A DNA stretch of 43,399 bases from Candidatus Methanomethylicus oleisabuli. GTDB lineage: Archaea; Thermoproteota; Methanomethylicia; Methanomethylicales; Methanomethylicaceae. The stretch lies in contig MAGU01000027.1 in the NCBI GenBank assembly GCA_001717025.1, forward strand, positions 1 to 43,399. Direction: 5' to 3'. The notes beneath the pieces are model-generated. The model was given only the letters and a program-made list of their open reading frames with translations, did no database searches and was not told where the DNA came from. Below are positions 1 to 9,480 of this stretch, piece by piece. Every line of letters starts with the position of its first letter. Position 1 is the stretch's first letter. Position numbers and translations under genes: made by a program.

Positions 1-400
1 CGCTCCCAAAACACTTCTCGAGGAACGACCGCAGTAGCGCCTCGGCGGTTATCGGCACTTTCGCTTCGCCTATTACCGAGTTGTGGAATACAAATGGCTG
101 GTCGTTCACTACGCGCACGCCGAGCCGTGCCAGCTCCTCCACTATCCCGGGATCAACGGTCGGCCAGCGCCCCACTACCTCGGCGTATGAAGGTGGTTCC
201 GAGATGCAGACGACCTTTGTCCCATTTGTGTGCGAGTTGACTGCAAGCACCCTAGCGAGTTTTAGTGCCGATAGACCGGAGGTGCTGGCAACGACTACTG
301 CCGCAATCCCGCCACAAGAGACCCGCCTAGCCACGGCAGCGATGACACGATCAGTGTTCTCTGGACCCGGAGAGTCGAAGAAATCGGGAGGGCTGCTCAA
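1..400 (-). CDS. pyruvate kinase C-terminal (alpha/beta) domain-like protein, partial at window edge
   Basis: Reverse-strand reading from TTG at 400: MSSPPDFFDSPGPENTDRVIAAVARRVSCGGIAAVVVASTSGLSALKLARVL...VVNDQPFVFHNSVIGEAKVPITAEALLRSFLEKCFGS, open to the window edge; resembles stand-alone PK_C domain proteins. Absent from the ORF track because it is truncated. Confidence 0.6.
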   Translation of the reverse strand, partial: MSSPPDFFDSPGPENTDRVIAAVARRVSCGGIAAVVVASTSGLSALKLARVLAVNSHTNGTKVVCISEPPSYAEVVGRWPTVDPGIVEELARLGVRVVNDQPFVFHNSVIGEAKVPITAEALLRSFLEKCFGS

Positions 401-611
401 GTCATAATCCCCAGCTTAAAGACGGGCGCAACTCTATTTAAACGTCATGATAACCGCTTATGCCGACGGACAGGACACGATTGCGATTTTGCAGCCCCTG
501 ACGCCACTTGTGTGCCCAAGAGATGAAGGAATGCGCGCCTCGCAAAGCGGTATAAACAAAACGATAGTGATTTAAGAGGAGTCCCTCCGATTCTGAATTG
601 GAGATGCCATC

Positions 612-1691
612 ATGAACTTCGCAAGGAGGAGGGGGCGGGTTGAGGAATACCTTGTTGAGAATGGATTTGATGGAATGATCTGCACTAACCCGGAGAGCAT
701 ATTCTATCTCACAAATGCACCTTTTTTGACGGGAAGCGCGGGTAAGGCGCTATACATCAGCAAGGAGGGCAAGGCGTCGCTAGTGGTCTCGAGCTTGGAT
801 TATGAGGAGGCTTTTGACAGGTCCGAAGGCACCGAGATAGTGAAGATGGAGATGGGCGAGAAGCTCTTCGAGAGGCTTAGGAGGGTCTCCGGGGGTGCTG
901 ACAAGGTCGGTTTTGAAGATGGCTTCCTAACGGTAAGGGCTTATGACGCACTTAAGAAGAATTTTAACCTTGCATCGGTTGGGCGGCTGATCGAGAAGAT
1001 GAGAGAGGTGAAGGAGCCGGAGGAGTTGAAGAATATAGAGGGGGCTGTTGGAGCCTCTGACAGGGCAGTTACCAAGACCCTATCCAACCTTAGAAACGGT
1101 ATGACTGAGATCGAGGCGGCATCTGAGATCGAGTATCACATGAGGCGGGAAGGAGGGGAGGCGCTTGCGTTTGAGACGATAGTGGCATCTGGACCAAGGG
1201 CGGCTTATCCCCATGGCATGCCAAGCGGCAAGAGGGCATCTGGAGGGGAGGCGGTAGTCTTCGATTTTGGGGTCAAGGTCTCGGGTTACTGCTCGGACAC
1301 TACAAGGACGTTCTTCTTCGGCCAACCGAGGGATGAGATGGTTAAAGTTTATGACATAGTCTTGGAGGCCCAAGAGGCGGCGATATCCTCAGCTAGACCG
1401 GGCATTACGGGGAAGGAGCTCGACGGGGTTGCAAGGTCGGTTATTGAAGGGCATGGATACGGAAAATACTTCGTCCACGGCACAGGCCACGGAGTCGGCA
1501 TAGCCGTGCATGAGGGGCCCTCAGTCAATGCGAGCAACAATGAACCGCTCGTCCCTGGGAACGTGGTCACGATTGAGCCGGGCATATACATCCCGAAGGT
1601 TGGCGGGGTTAGGATTGAGGACGTTATCGTTATAACCGAGGATGGGAGCAGAGACCTCACCAAGTTCAGGAAGGACAAGATGGTCATCTAG
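612..1691 (+). CDS. Xaa-Pro aminopeptidase / M24 family metallopeptidase
   Basis: 359 aa; M24 motifs (HGTGHGVGIAVHEGP, VVTIEPGIYIP, GVRIEDVIVIT). Confidence 0.93.
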   Translation: MNFARRRGRVEEYLVENGFDGMICTNPESIFYLTNAPFLTGSAGKALYISKEGKASLVVSSLDYEEAFDRSEGTEIVKMEMGEKLFERLRRVSGGADKVGFEDGFLTVRAYDALKKNFNLASVGRLIEKMREVKEPEELKNIEGAVGASDRAVTKTLSNLRNGMTEIEAASEIEYHMRREGGEALAFETIVASGPRAAYPHGMPSGKRASGGEAVVFDFGVKVSGYCSDTTRTFFFGQPRDEMVKVYDIVLEAQEAAISSARPGITGKELDGVARSVIEGHGYGKYFVHGTGHGVGIAVHEGPSVNASNNEPLVPGNVVTIEPGIYIPKVGGVRIEDVIVITEDGSRDLTKFRKDKMVI

Positions 1692-1717
1692 GTCAGAATT
1701 GTGTCCTATGCATTTGT

Positions 1718-2545
1718 TTGGCTTTGACAGGCATCGGGTGGTTTTGGATGAAGTGGAAGGGGATTGTTGCATATTTGAAGGAGTCAGCATATGCGATAGT
1801 ATACAGACAATACGAGAAGAGGCTCCAAAACCAGATAAATTGCACGGAGGTTCCAGAGCACGTTGGGCTCATCCTAGATGGAAACCGCAGGTGGGCAAGG
1901 GACATGGGATTGAGCGTCAACGATGGCCACAAGTACGGCTTCGAGAAGCTCAAGGAGGTTCTCAGGTGGTGCTGGCAGCTGGGCATACACACGGTCACGG
2001 TCTATGCACTTTCGACGGAGAACTTCAAGAGGCCAACCCAAGAGGTTAACGAACTTTTGAAGCTCGCAGAGAGTGGCTTCAAGGACGTCCTCAACTCCAA
2101 AGAGGTGGTAGAGAACGAAGTTAAGATAACAGTGCTGGGCAGGCTGGATCTGCTCTCGGAGCCGCTCAGATCGACGATAGCGGAGGCAGCCTCGAAGACA
2201 AAGGACTACTCCAAGAACAAGCTTAATGTTGCCATAGCCTACGGAGGCAGGGCAGAGATTGTTGACGCCACGAAGAAGATCGTCGAATCGGTTATGAATG
2301 GCACAATCAGAAAGGACGAGATAAATGAGGGAACTTTTTCAAAGTTCCTCTATACGGCAGGACAGAAAGATCCAGATTTGATCATAAGGACGTCCGGCGA
2401 GGAGAGGCTGAGCGGGTTTCTACTGTGGCAGAGCGCATATTCCGAGTTCTATTTCCTTGATGTGTACTGGCCAGAGCTCAGGAGGATAGACTTCCTCAGG
2501 GCAATAAGGACTTACCAGAGAAGGAAGAGAAGGTTTGGCGAGTAG
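1718..2545 (+). CDS. uppS: cis-prenyltransferase (undecaprenyl/polyprenyl diphosphate synthase)
   Basis: LILDGNRRWARDMGL, YALSTENFKRP, DLIIRTSGEERLSGFLLWQSAYSEFYF motifs; exact start uncertain. Confidence 0.94.
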   Translation: MALTGIGWFWMKWKGIVAYLKESAYAIVYRQYEKRLQNQINCTEVPEHVGLILDGNRRWARDMGLSVNDGHKYGFEKLKEVLRWCWQLGIHTVTVYALSTENFKRPTQEVNELLKLAESGFKDVLNSKEVVENEVKITVLGRLDLLSEPLRSTIAEAASKTKDYSKNKLNVAIAYGGRAEIVDATKKIVESVMNGTIRKDEINEGTFSKFLYTAGQKDPDLIIRTSGEERLSGFLLWQSAYSEFYFLDVYWPELRRIDFLRAIRTYQRRKRRFGE

Positions 2546-2571
2546 CGCTGCGGCTCCTTTGGCTGCACTGG

Positions 2572-3654
2572 TCACGATTTTCGACGCGCAAGTTCCTTAC
2601 CCCTAAAACGCGGAGTCATAGAGAAGATTATAACCATTAGCGCACAGACCGTAACGCCAAGAGCCGAGGTCACTATTATTGGAATCAGGCTGGCGTTAGG
2701 GTCTTCAATTATCGGAGCAGCCGCGATGACAATCTGCCTTATGAATACCAACGAGACGAGCCCGACTATCTGATGCCAGATCTTTGGAGACTCCTCCAGA
2801 TACTTTACGACCAGGCTGCCCCCAAGGTAAATAGCAAAACCGATGATCAGCAGGTCAATAGTATGTATGAGCACAAGGCTCGCGAACTTTGCCAGCTCCT
2901 CAGGGAGCGTGGTGGCCTGCAGACCCAAACTGATGCCCCGGTAGATTGCCACCGACGATATGATTAATCCGATCACTGAAGTGATCAGCTTTATCGGGGA
3001 CTCGGACCATGCAGACTTCAACGATGAATCCATGTTGAATCCTTTTATGACGAGAACCGAGCCGATGATCACGCCTGCCGCCAGCAGGGCGTAATTGAGC
3101 AGGTTCGCCAGATAAAGAGCGACCAACGCCAAGACGAGCACGCCAGGTACCCCCAAAGCCACCCTAGAAAGCTGGGGCTCCGCAAGCTTCTTCAGATATC
3201 TGTAGAAGAGGACGTAGGTCTCCTCAACGCTCTTCTCCTGCTGCACGAAGACCCGCTTCACGGAGATCACAGGGACCTTTGACTGGATGGTGGGTATAAC
3301 CTGCTCATCCGCCGCGCCGTCGCTTACGAAGACTACGCCGTCGGTCTGGAAGGTCTTGAGTATATACTCGAGCTCACTCGCCACCTTTATATCCGCCTTG
3401 AATCCGCCCTCCTCTGTGCCAGCTATCACCGCTATTTCGCATGTATAGCCTTCCTGAACGAGGGAATCGTAGGTGTTGATGGTGGCAAATATAGAATTTG
3501 TATCCGAGTCCTCAGGGCTCTTTATAGCAAAGAGGGTGGCAGCTGACAAGACCTTTTCGCGCCCAATCAGAGGCGTACGGATACCAGTAGCCACGCCGAT
3601 GTCGTTGTCCTTGTCCACATTAAGGACCAGAACCCTCTTGCTCTTGAGGCTCAT
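2572..3654 (-). CDS. DUF373 family membrane protein
   Basis: N-terminal VLVLNVDKDNDIGVATGIRTPLIGRE followed by multiple predicted TM helices, typical of archaeal DUF373. Confidence 0.85.
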   Translation of the reverse strand: MSLKSKRVLVLNVDKDNDIGVATGIRTPLIGREKVLSAATLFAIKSPEDSDTNSIFATINTYDSLVQEGYTCEIAVIAGTEEGGFKADIKVASELEYILKTFQTDGVVFVSDGAADEQVIPTIQSKVPVISVKRVFVQQEKSVEETYVLFYRYLKKLAEPQLSRVALGVPGVLVLALVALYLANLLNYALLAAGVIIGSVLVIKGFNMDSSLKSAWSESPIKLITSVIGLIISSVAIYRGISLGLQATTLPEELAKFASLVLIHTIDLLIIGFAIYLGGSLVVKYLEESPKIWHQIVGLVSLVFIRQIVIAAAPIIEDPNASLIPIIVTSALGVTVCALMVIIFSMTPRFRGKELARRKS

Positions 3655-3736
3655 TGAATCACTATTAGAAATATGATTTTATGGGTTTAAAATATTTCTA
3701 AAATAAAAGAAAAGATTTATATATCGCGTAATCAGC

Positions 3737-4603
3737 TTACGCGGCCTTCTCTTCCAGCAGTGCTCCGTACTCTTCAAAGGTGAGGCGTTCGCCCTTCTTC
3801 AGCTTCTCTGTTGCCCGCTCAGCCAGCTCCGTCCGCCTCGTCATGAGCAGCTTCGCCTGCTCGGCGAGCCTCTCTGCCTTCTGCTGCATGGCGATCGTCT
3901 TTGCCTCATCGAAGTGAGCGCGGCTCTCGGAGAGCTGTATCTTTGAGCGCTGAATGTCATCCCATAGCGCTGACATCTCAGCCCTTATGCCGTCGAGCTC
4001 ACGTGCCAGGGCAGCACCCTCATTGTGCGCCCTTATCAGGGTCTCGTGATGCCTCTTTGATTCTTCGGCAAGCATGAGCACCTCGTTGTGCGTGGCGTTC
4101 GCCTTCGACTTTAGCTCGTTGAAACGGGATCTGAGCTTCCGGATCTCCTGATCGACATCTTTGGTCTTCTTGAAGTAGAGGAGCTTCTTCTCCAGCTCGG
4201 CGATCTCCTGAACCGCCTTCCTGTCCTCGTCCATCGAAAGCGTAGTGGTCTGGTATCGCCATGTTATTTCCTTGAGCTGCGATACAAGAATGTCCTCCGG
4301 TTCCTTTGCGTTCGCTATTATGGCGCGCTTCTTTGCAACCAATTCTTTTATATTCGCAGTGATCTCAGCCTTCTCCTTATGAAGCTGGTCTCGAGCGGCC
4401 TTTTTTTCAGCGATGAGCTTGTTCTTCTCATCGCGTGCTGACTTGGCGTTTTGCGTTATAGTCTGGAGCTCGCCAAGCTTCGTGAGTATCTCATTCTTTC
4501 TAAGCCTAAGTCTGTTCAGGCGGTCATAGTTATCATCAAGTTGGTTTTGGATGGACCTCATCTGTCTTGAGGCTAGACCGACTTCGGTTGGTCGATTCTC
4601 CAT
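3737..4603 (-). CDS. archaeal coiled-coil protein
   Basis: 288 aa, heptad-rich Glu/Lys/Arg/Leu throughout; resembles archaeal coiled-coil proteins often mislabelled phosphoserine phosphatase. Confidence 0.75.
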   Translation of the reverse strand: MENRPTEVGLASRQMRSIQNQLDDNYDRLNRLRLRKNEILTKLGELQTITQNAKSARDEKNKLIAEKKAARDQLHKEKAEITANIKELVAKKRAIIANAKEPEDILVSQLKEITWRYQTTTLSMDEDRKAVQEIAELEKKLLYFKKTKDVDQEIRKLRSRFNELKSKANATHNEVLMLAEESKRHHETLIRAHNEGAALARELDGIRAEMSALWDDIQRSKIQLSESRAHFDEAKTIAMQQKAERLAEQAKLLMTRRTELAERATEKLKKGERLTFEEYGALLEEKAA

Positions 4604-4622
4604 TCATTCATCACCATTGAGG

Positions 4623-5378
4623 CTATCGATCTTCTCCGCCACTATGAATGCGTTGGATTTGAGCATACAGATCGTCCAGTCCCTCTCCAGTATTTGAAGA
4701 CGTGAATATAAACTCTCCTAACGCCCCTGAATCCAGCATAGATTCAAGCAACCTTATTGAGAGCTCCATCTTCTCGTCTGATCGCTGCGAGATAAATTCA
4801 TTGATGAGCGTATCAGGGTCCGAGCTCCACATAATAGCCCTCTCGAGTAGATCCTTCGGCAGAAGGTCGATCTTGGAGAGGCAGTTGATCTGCGGTGCCC
4901 TGAACCTCGCTTGAACAGAGTAAGATAGTAGCAGTATTGATATGAAGTCAGAGGCACGGTTCAGGAAGACGGAGTCCGCCAGGAAGACCGTGCTGAAATC
5001 ATCGCCTGCGAGCCCCGTGGCGATCAGCATACCTGCATCGCGATATGCAAAGAGCTCCATTTGACCCGGAGTGTCGACGATCACAAATTCGGGGGCGAGC
5101 CGCTCGAGCTCAGCTTTCATCTCACTTACATGCCCCACCGCGGCGTCCACCGACGCCACGAGAGCACCGTTCGGACCGAGCTTGTACTCCTCAGCCAGCT
5201 GAGCGTAATTGACGTAGTCGCGTATGTCCGAGTCAGGCGCGTAAGGCAGCCACCGGACACCGGGGTCCAGGTTCAGCAACGCCACATCTACGTCGGAGGA
5301 CTTTATCCGCTCGGATAAGGCGAGAGCAATGGCTGATTTCCCTGATCCGGCAGTCCCCATAAGAAAGATGTAGTTCAT
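4623..5378 (-). CDS. GPN-loop GTPase
   Basis: P-loop GTAGSGKS, GPN motif (KLGPNGAL), DTPGQMELF, SKIDLL. Confidence 0.92.
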   Translation of the reverse strand: MNYIFLMGTAGSGKSAIALALSERIKSSDVDVALLNLDPGVRWLPYAPDSDIRDYVNYAQLAEEYKLGPNGALVASVDAAVGHVSEMKAELERLAPEFVIVDTPGQMELFAYRDAGMLIATGLAGDDFSTVFLADSVFLNRASDFISILLLSYSVQARFRAPQINCLSKIDLLPKDLLERAIMWSSDPDTLINEFISQRSDEKMELSIRLLESMLDSGALGEFIFTSSNTGEGLDDLYAQIQRIHSGGEDR

Positions 5379-6172
5379 TTCGTGTCTACCCTCACCTTGA
5401 TGTGCCCACCCAAGCCCTTGACGATTTCTTCAAACGAGAGCTCTGCACGGTCGAGCAACGAGCTTAACGCTTCTGCATCGCCTGCCCTTGCAGACAGGTG
5501 TATCTCGAGGGTAGGGACGGCCTCCCTGCCGCGAGGGTGGGATTTTATGTATACGCCAGGGTTAGAGATGCGCCAAGCGTCGAGGAGTGGGGAGAAGGAG
5601 GACTCGGCGATACCCTCGAGCAGAAGTGAGCGCTCTCCGAAGAGGGCATCGGAGGCGGCGGCAGGGAGCACGGCCTGTGTGAACATGGAGCGCATCTCGT
5701 CAGGCACGCCTGGCAGTGCAAATATGGTTGTCCGCCCGGAAGCTATGAGTATGCCTGGCGCAGTACCGATGGTGTTTTGGATCGGGCGAGCGCCTGCTGG
5801 CAGTTCAGCCATCTTCGCCCTAGCGGGGGTCATAGGTAGCCCCAATGACGCATATTTAGAACGAACCTGACCCAAGGCATCAGCGTTGATCTCCAGGGGC
5901 AGCCGCAATGCAGAAGAGAGCCCCTCGGCGGTGAGATCGTCGTATGTTGGACCAAGCCCTCCAGTAATTATGATGATAGATGGTCGCCTCGCGAGCGCAT
6001 CTGAGATGGCTGAAGATATCTCGTAGACGCTGTCGTCGACAGATGTTATTCTGCTTACGGTCATACCTTTGGAGGTGAGCTGACTGGCGAGCCAAGAGGC
6101 GTTCGTGTTTATGGTCTTCCCTATTAGCAACTCCCTTCCGGTTGAGATTATCTCAGCAGGGATAGCGATCAC
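5375..6172 (-). CDS. CinA-like / molybdopterin-binding domain protein (nicotinamide mononucleotide deamidase-related)
   Basis: AEIISTGRELLIGKTINTNASWLASQL, IIITGGLGPTYDDLTAEGLS, ALPGVPDEM motifs; 4-bp overlap with the downstream GTPase gene. Confidence 0.9.
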   Translation of the reverse strand: MIAIPAEIISTGRELLIGKTINTNASWLASQLTSKGMTVSRITSVDDSVYEISSAISDALARRPSIIIITGGLGPTYDDLTAEGLSSALRLPLEINADALGQVRSKYASLGLPMTPARAKMAELPAGARPIQNTIGTAPGILIASGRTTIFALPGVPDEMRSMFTQAVLPAAASDALFGERSLLLEGIAESSFSPLLDAWRISNPGVYIKSHPRGREAVPTLEIHLSARAGDAEALSSLLDRAELSFEEIVKGLGGHIKVRVDTK

Positions 6173-6182
6173 CGAACCACGA

Positions 6183-6389
6183 TCACTTCTTCTGCGACCA
6201 CCATTTTAGGTAGTCCTTCCTTCTCCGCTCGCGCTCTTCGTCCGGGTCAGACGCCGCGGTCTTTTCTCTGATGTCGTCCATATCCTGATGGTTTAAGGAG
6301 AGACCGCAGCTCGTGCATACGTACTGCTTGCGAGCAGGATCAAACTTCAGCTCCCCTGCGCATTCGGGACAAGCCTTCATTTGAAGCAC
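6183..6389 (-). CDS. TFIIB-type zinc ribbon small protein
   Basis: 68 aa; CPECAGELKFDPARKQYVCTSCG zinc ribbon near the N-terminus. Confidence 0.75.
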   Translation of the reverse strand: MLQMKACPECAGELKFDPARKQYVCTSCGLSLNHQDMDDIREKTAASDPDEERERRRKDYLKWWSQKK

Positions 6390-6503
6390 CGACTACTAAC
6401 ATTCAACGGGGATTAATAAATGTGAATAGTGCAGCCGCCATAGGTCTGAACCCATCTCATTGAGGGCGGCAAACGGAGGCGCATGCAGACAGCGGACATA
6501 TTG

Positions 6504-7517
6504 CTACGCTACAACGTTAAGTGCCCTGCCACACCATGAGCAAGCATTCCCCTTTAGGTTGAGGGATAGCACTTCGAAGCCGCAACGCTCTATCACGACG
6601 TTTCCGCACGAGGGACAGACGGTATTCTCAAAGCTCCCCCCTGGCATATTTCCAAGGTACACATGGCTGAGGCCCTCCCTGCGCGCCATCTTCCAGAACT
6701 CCTCCATGGCGTTGTGGGGAAGCGGGTCTGATCCTGACCAGAGGTAACTAGGGAAGAATCGGAGAATGTGGTACGGTGTCTCTGCTCCAAGCGAGTCGCG
6801 TATCCAGCCGGAGAGCTTCAGGAAGGGCGACTTGATGTCGCCGCCTCCGGGGACGATGAGATTAGTGACCTCTATGAAGATCTTCCTCCGCTTCATCTCC
6901 AAGAGCGCATCGAAGACTGGGCTGGCGTCAGGAACGCCGCAGAATGCCCTGTAGAACGACGGGTCACCGCTACCCTTGAAGTCGACAGTAGCAGCATCGA
7001 GATATGGTGAGATGACCTCAACGGCCTCCGGCGTCATGTATCCATTTGTGACGAAAGTATTGAAGATCCCTTCTTTCTTTGCTAGGCGGGCGGTGTCGTG
7101 GGCGTACTCGAAGAAGACGGTCGGTTCAGTGTAGGTGTAGCTTATTGACCTGCAACCTGTGCGCTTCGCAAGCGATACAATCTCCTCCGGCGAGAGCGGG
7201 TCCCCAAAAATCTCATCAGGCTGGCTGATCGACCAGTTGTCGCAGAAGAGGCACCTGAAGTTGCATCCGACAGTTGAAACGGAGAGCGCCTTGGTGCCGG
7301 GGTGGAAGTGAAACAGCGGCTTCTTCTCTATGGGATCAACGGCGCATGAGGCAGCCTTCCCGTAAACCAAGGTCATCAGAACGCCACCACGGTTCTCTCT
7401 GACGCCGCATACGCCACGTTTGCCATCAGCTATGACGCACCTGCGTGCGCAGAGCCGGCACCTTACATTGCCGACTCCTTTCTCGTACAGCATTGCCTCC
7501 AAGGTGACCCACAACAA
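6504..7517 (-). CDS. amrS: AmmeMemoRadiSam system radical SAM enzyme (PflA-like)
   Basis: CRLCARRCVIADGKRGVCGVREN, CNFRCLFCDNWSISQ radical SAM motif, HFHPGTKALSVSTVGC; start codon uncertain (7508 also possible). Confidence 0.88.
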   Translation of the reverse strand: MLWVTLEAMLYEKGVGNVRCRLCARRCVIADGKRGVCGVRENRGGVLMTLVYGKAASCAVDPIEKKPLFHFHPGTKALSVSTVGCNFRCLFCDNWSISQPDEIFGDPLSPEEIVSLAKRTGCRSISYTYTEPTVFFEYAHDTARLAKKEGIFNTFVTNGYMTPEAVEVISPYLDAATVDFKGSGDPSFYRAFCGVPDASPVFDALLEMKRRKIFIEVTNLIVPGGGDIKSPFLKLSGWIRDSLGAETPYHILRFFPSYLWSGSDPLPHNAMEEFWKMARREGLSHVYLGNMPGGSFENTVCPSCGNVVIERCGFEVLSLNLKGNACSWCGRALNVVA

Positions 7518-7561
7518 ATCTTAAGAAGACGCGGATAATAAGAATTTGGCGAGTGGATTTT

Positions 7562-8431
7562 ATGATAGTCGTCCCTGGGCCATCTTCGATGAAGCTGGGC
7601 GAGCAGATCGCGGCTTTGCTAGGCATGAAGAGAGTCGCAGTGGATTACAAGAACTTCCCTGACGGCGAGTCGTACCAGAGGCTTACAGAGAGCGTGGACG
7701 GGGATGACGTAGTCCTTGTGCACACCACCTACCCCAACCAGGACAAGAGGCTCATCGAGCTGCTCATAATGATAGACGGGTTGAAGAGCCTAGGCGCATC
7801 GAAGGTCAGGGTGGTCGTCCCGTACATGGCGTATGCAAGGCAGGACACCAGGTTCAGGGAGGGCGAGGTCGTCAGCATCGGCTCATTGTTCAAGATGATA
7901 CAGTCGGCAGGTGCGGATGAGTTCTACACGGTCGACCTGCACAAGGAGGCGTCCCTCTCGACATTCGGGATCAAGGCTAGGAACCTCTATGCCACGGATG
8001 TAATCGCAGAATACCTTATTCATAGCGGGCTGGAGGAGCCATACATACTCTCGCCAGACAAGGGAGCAATAATGATTGCCAAGAGGATCGGGGAGAGAAT
8101 GGGGGCGGAGTATGGTAACTTTGAGAAGACAAGGGACAGGATAACCGGCGCGATAACTGTTAGGGGGGAGAAGGTCGACGCGAGGGGCAGAAACGTCGCG
8201 ATAGTGGACGACCTGATAAGCACCGGTGGTACGATAGCCAACGCAGCCAAGATCCTGAAGGATGGCGGCGCAAAACGCATCGTAGCATTATGTTCCCACC
8301 CTCTACTTGTGGCTGGTGCCTATGAGAGGATGAGGGGTGCGGGCGTTGACGAGGTGCTAGGCACGGACACCGTCGAGAGCGAGGTAAGCAAGATCTCTGT
8401 AGCGCCCCTGATAGCAAAGGGGTTACAGTAA
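7562..8431 (+). CDS. prs: ribose-phosphate pyrophosphokinase
   Basis: MIVVPGPSSMKLGEQIA, YARQDTRFREGEVVS, VAIVDDLISTGGTIANAAKIL PRPP motif. Confidence 0.95.
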   Translation: MIVVPGPSSMKLGEQIAALLGMKRVAVDYKNFPDGESYQRLTESVDGDDVVLVHTTYPNQDKRLIELLIMIDGLKSLGASKVRVVVPYMAYARQDTRFREGEVVSIGSLFKMIQSAGADEFYTVDLHKEASLSTFGIKARNLYATDVIAEYLIHSGLEEPYILSPDKGAIMIAKRIGERMGAEYGNFEKTRDRITGAITVRGEKVDARGRNVAIVDDLISTGGTIANAAKILKDGGAKRIVALCSHPLLVAGAYERMRGAGVDEVLGTDTVESEVSKISVAPLIAKGLQ

Positions 8432-8432
8432 T

Positions 8433-9473
8433 TTGGCTGCGGGCGGCTACCTCAATAGGCTGGCCATACTACTCTCTGGCGAGCATCCGACCCTCCCCTT
8501 CTCCGAGGTATGTGCTGTAATGCGGGCGGAGGGTATAGCTTACCGAGTCTTTGCAAAGCATGACCAGCTGTTATTGATCGACGCAGGAGGGGGGGCTACA
8601 GAGGCACTTCGTGAAAGATCAGCATATGCCATGGAGGGGGGGAGGCTGTTGGCTCAATCTCAAGCCAGCATTGAGGAGTTCAGAAGGGCGTGCAAGGAAA
8701 TGGACTGGGGGCTGATCAAGGGCAGGACGTTCGGGGCCAAGGCCAAGAGGGTCAGGAGGCATTGTGAGCACATAGACACGCAGGAGCTCCAATCGATAGT
8801 CGGGGAGGAGGCTACAAGGGAGGGCGATGCCAAGGTGGACCTGATGGCGCCCGAGGTCTGGATCAGGAGCGTAATAACCGATGCTGGGATCTTCACATAT
8901 GCGATTGACTTCGCTTCAGACAGACACTCGTTCAGCTCAAGGAAGCCCAAGACCAGACCTTACTTTCACCCGGGCGTGCTTGAGCCGAAGATAGCAAGAG
9001 CGTTTGTAAACCTCTGCGGGGTGAGGCGGGGAGACACCTTTGTAGATCCCTTCTGCGGCACTGGAGGATTCCTGATCGAGGCGGCAACGATGGGGATTTA
9101 TGCATTCGGAATGGACGTCGATAGAAGGATGGTTATTGGGGCGGGTAAGAACCTCAAACACTATAACCTCGATGCCGATATCGTGTTGGGTGATGCGATG
9201 GCACTGCCCGTATCAAAGGCGGACGGCATAGCCTCAGACCCGCCGTATGGCAGGGGGACTACCACCCTGGGGCAGGACGTGAGGGAGGTCATATCGGGCT
9301 TCATGGAATCAGCGTTCGATGCCCTCAAGGCGGGGGGGAGGGTGTGTACGGCGTCGCCCACAGAGCTTCGTCCGGCAGAGCTCGCAACCAGTGCAGGGTT
9401 CAGGGTTGTCGAGGAGCACAGCATGCGGGTTCATAAGTCACTTACGAGGTTAATCATAGTAGTGGAGAAATAG
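8433..9473 (+). CDS. tRNA (guanine(10)-N2)-methyltransferase, THUMP domain (Trm-G10/TRM11 family)
   Basis: N-terminal THUMP-like region, DPFCGTGGFLIEAA SAM motif, SDPPYGRGTTT catalytic motif; TTG start. Confidence 0.9.
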   Translation: MAAGGYLNRLAILLSGEHPTLPFSEVCAVMRAEGIAYRVFAKHDQLLLIDAGGGATEALRERSAYAMEGGRLLAQSQASIEEFRRACKEMDWGLIKGRTFGAKAKRVRRHCEHIDTQELQSIVGEEATREGDAKVDLMAPEVWIRSVITDAGIFTYAIDFASDRHSFSSRKPKTRPYFHPGVLEPKIARAFVNLCGVRRGDTFVDPFCGTGGFLIEAATMGIYAFGMDVDRRMVIGAGKNLKHYNLDADIVLGDAMALPVSKADGIASDPPYGRGTTTLGQDVREVISGFMESAFDALKAGGRVCTASPTELRPAELATSAGFRVVEEHSMRVHKSLTRLIIVVEK

Positions 9474-9480
9474 GAGCGGA

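Noticed and set aside
81-407. 108-aa plus ORF at the window start
   Set aside because: Antisense to the partial PK_C-like protein, whose translation is motif-like; the plus ORF is Ser/Thr/Arg-rich with no recognisable fold.
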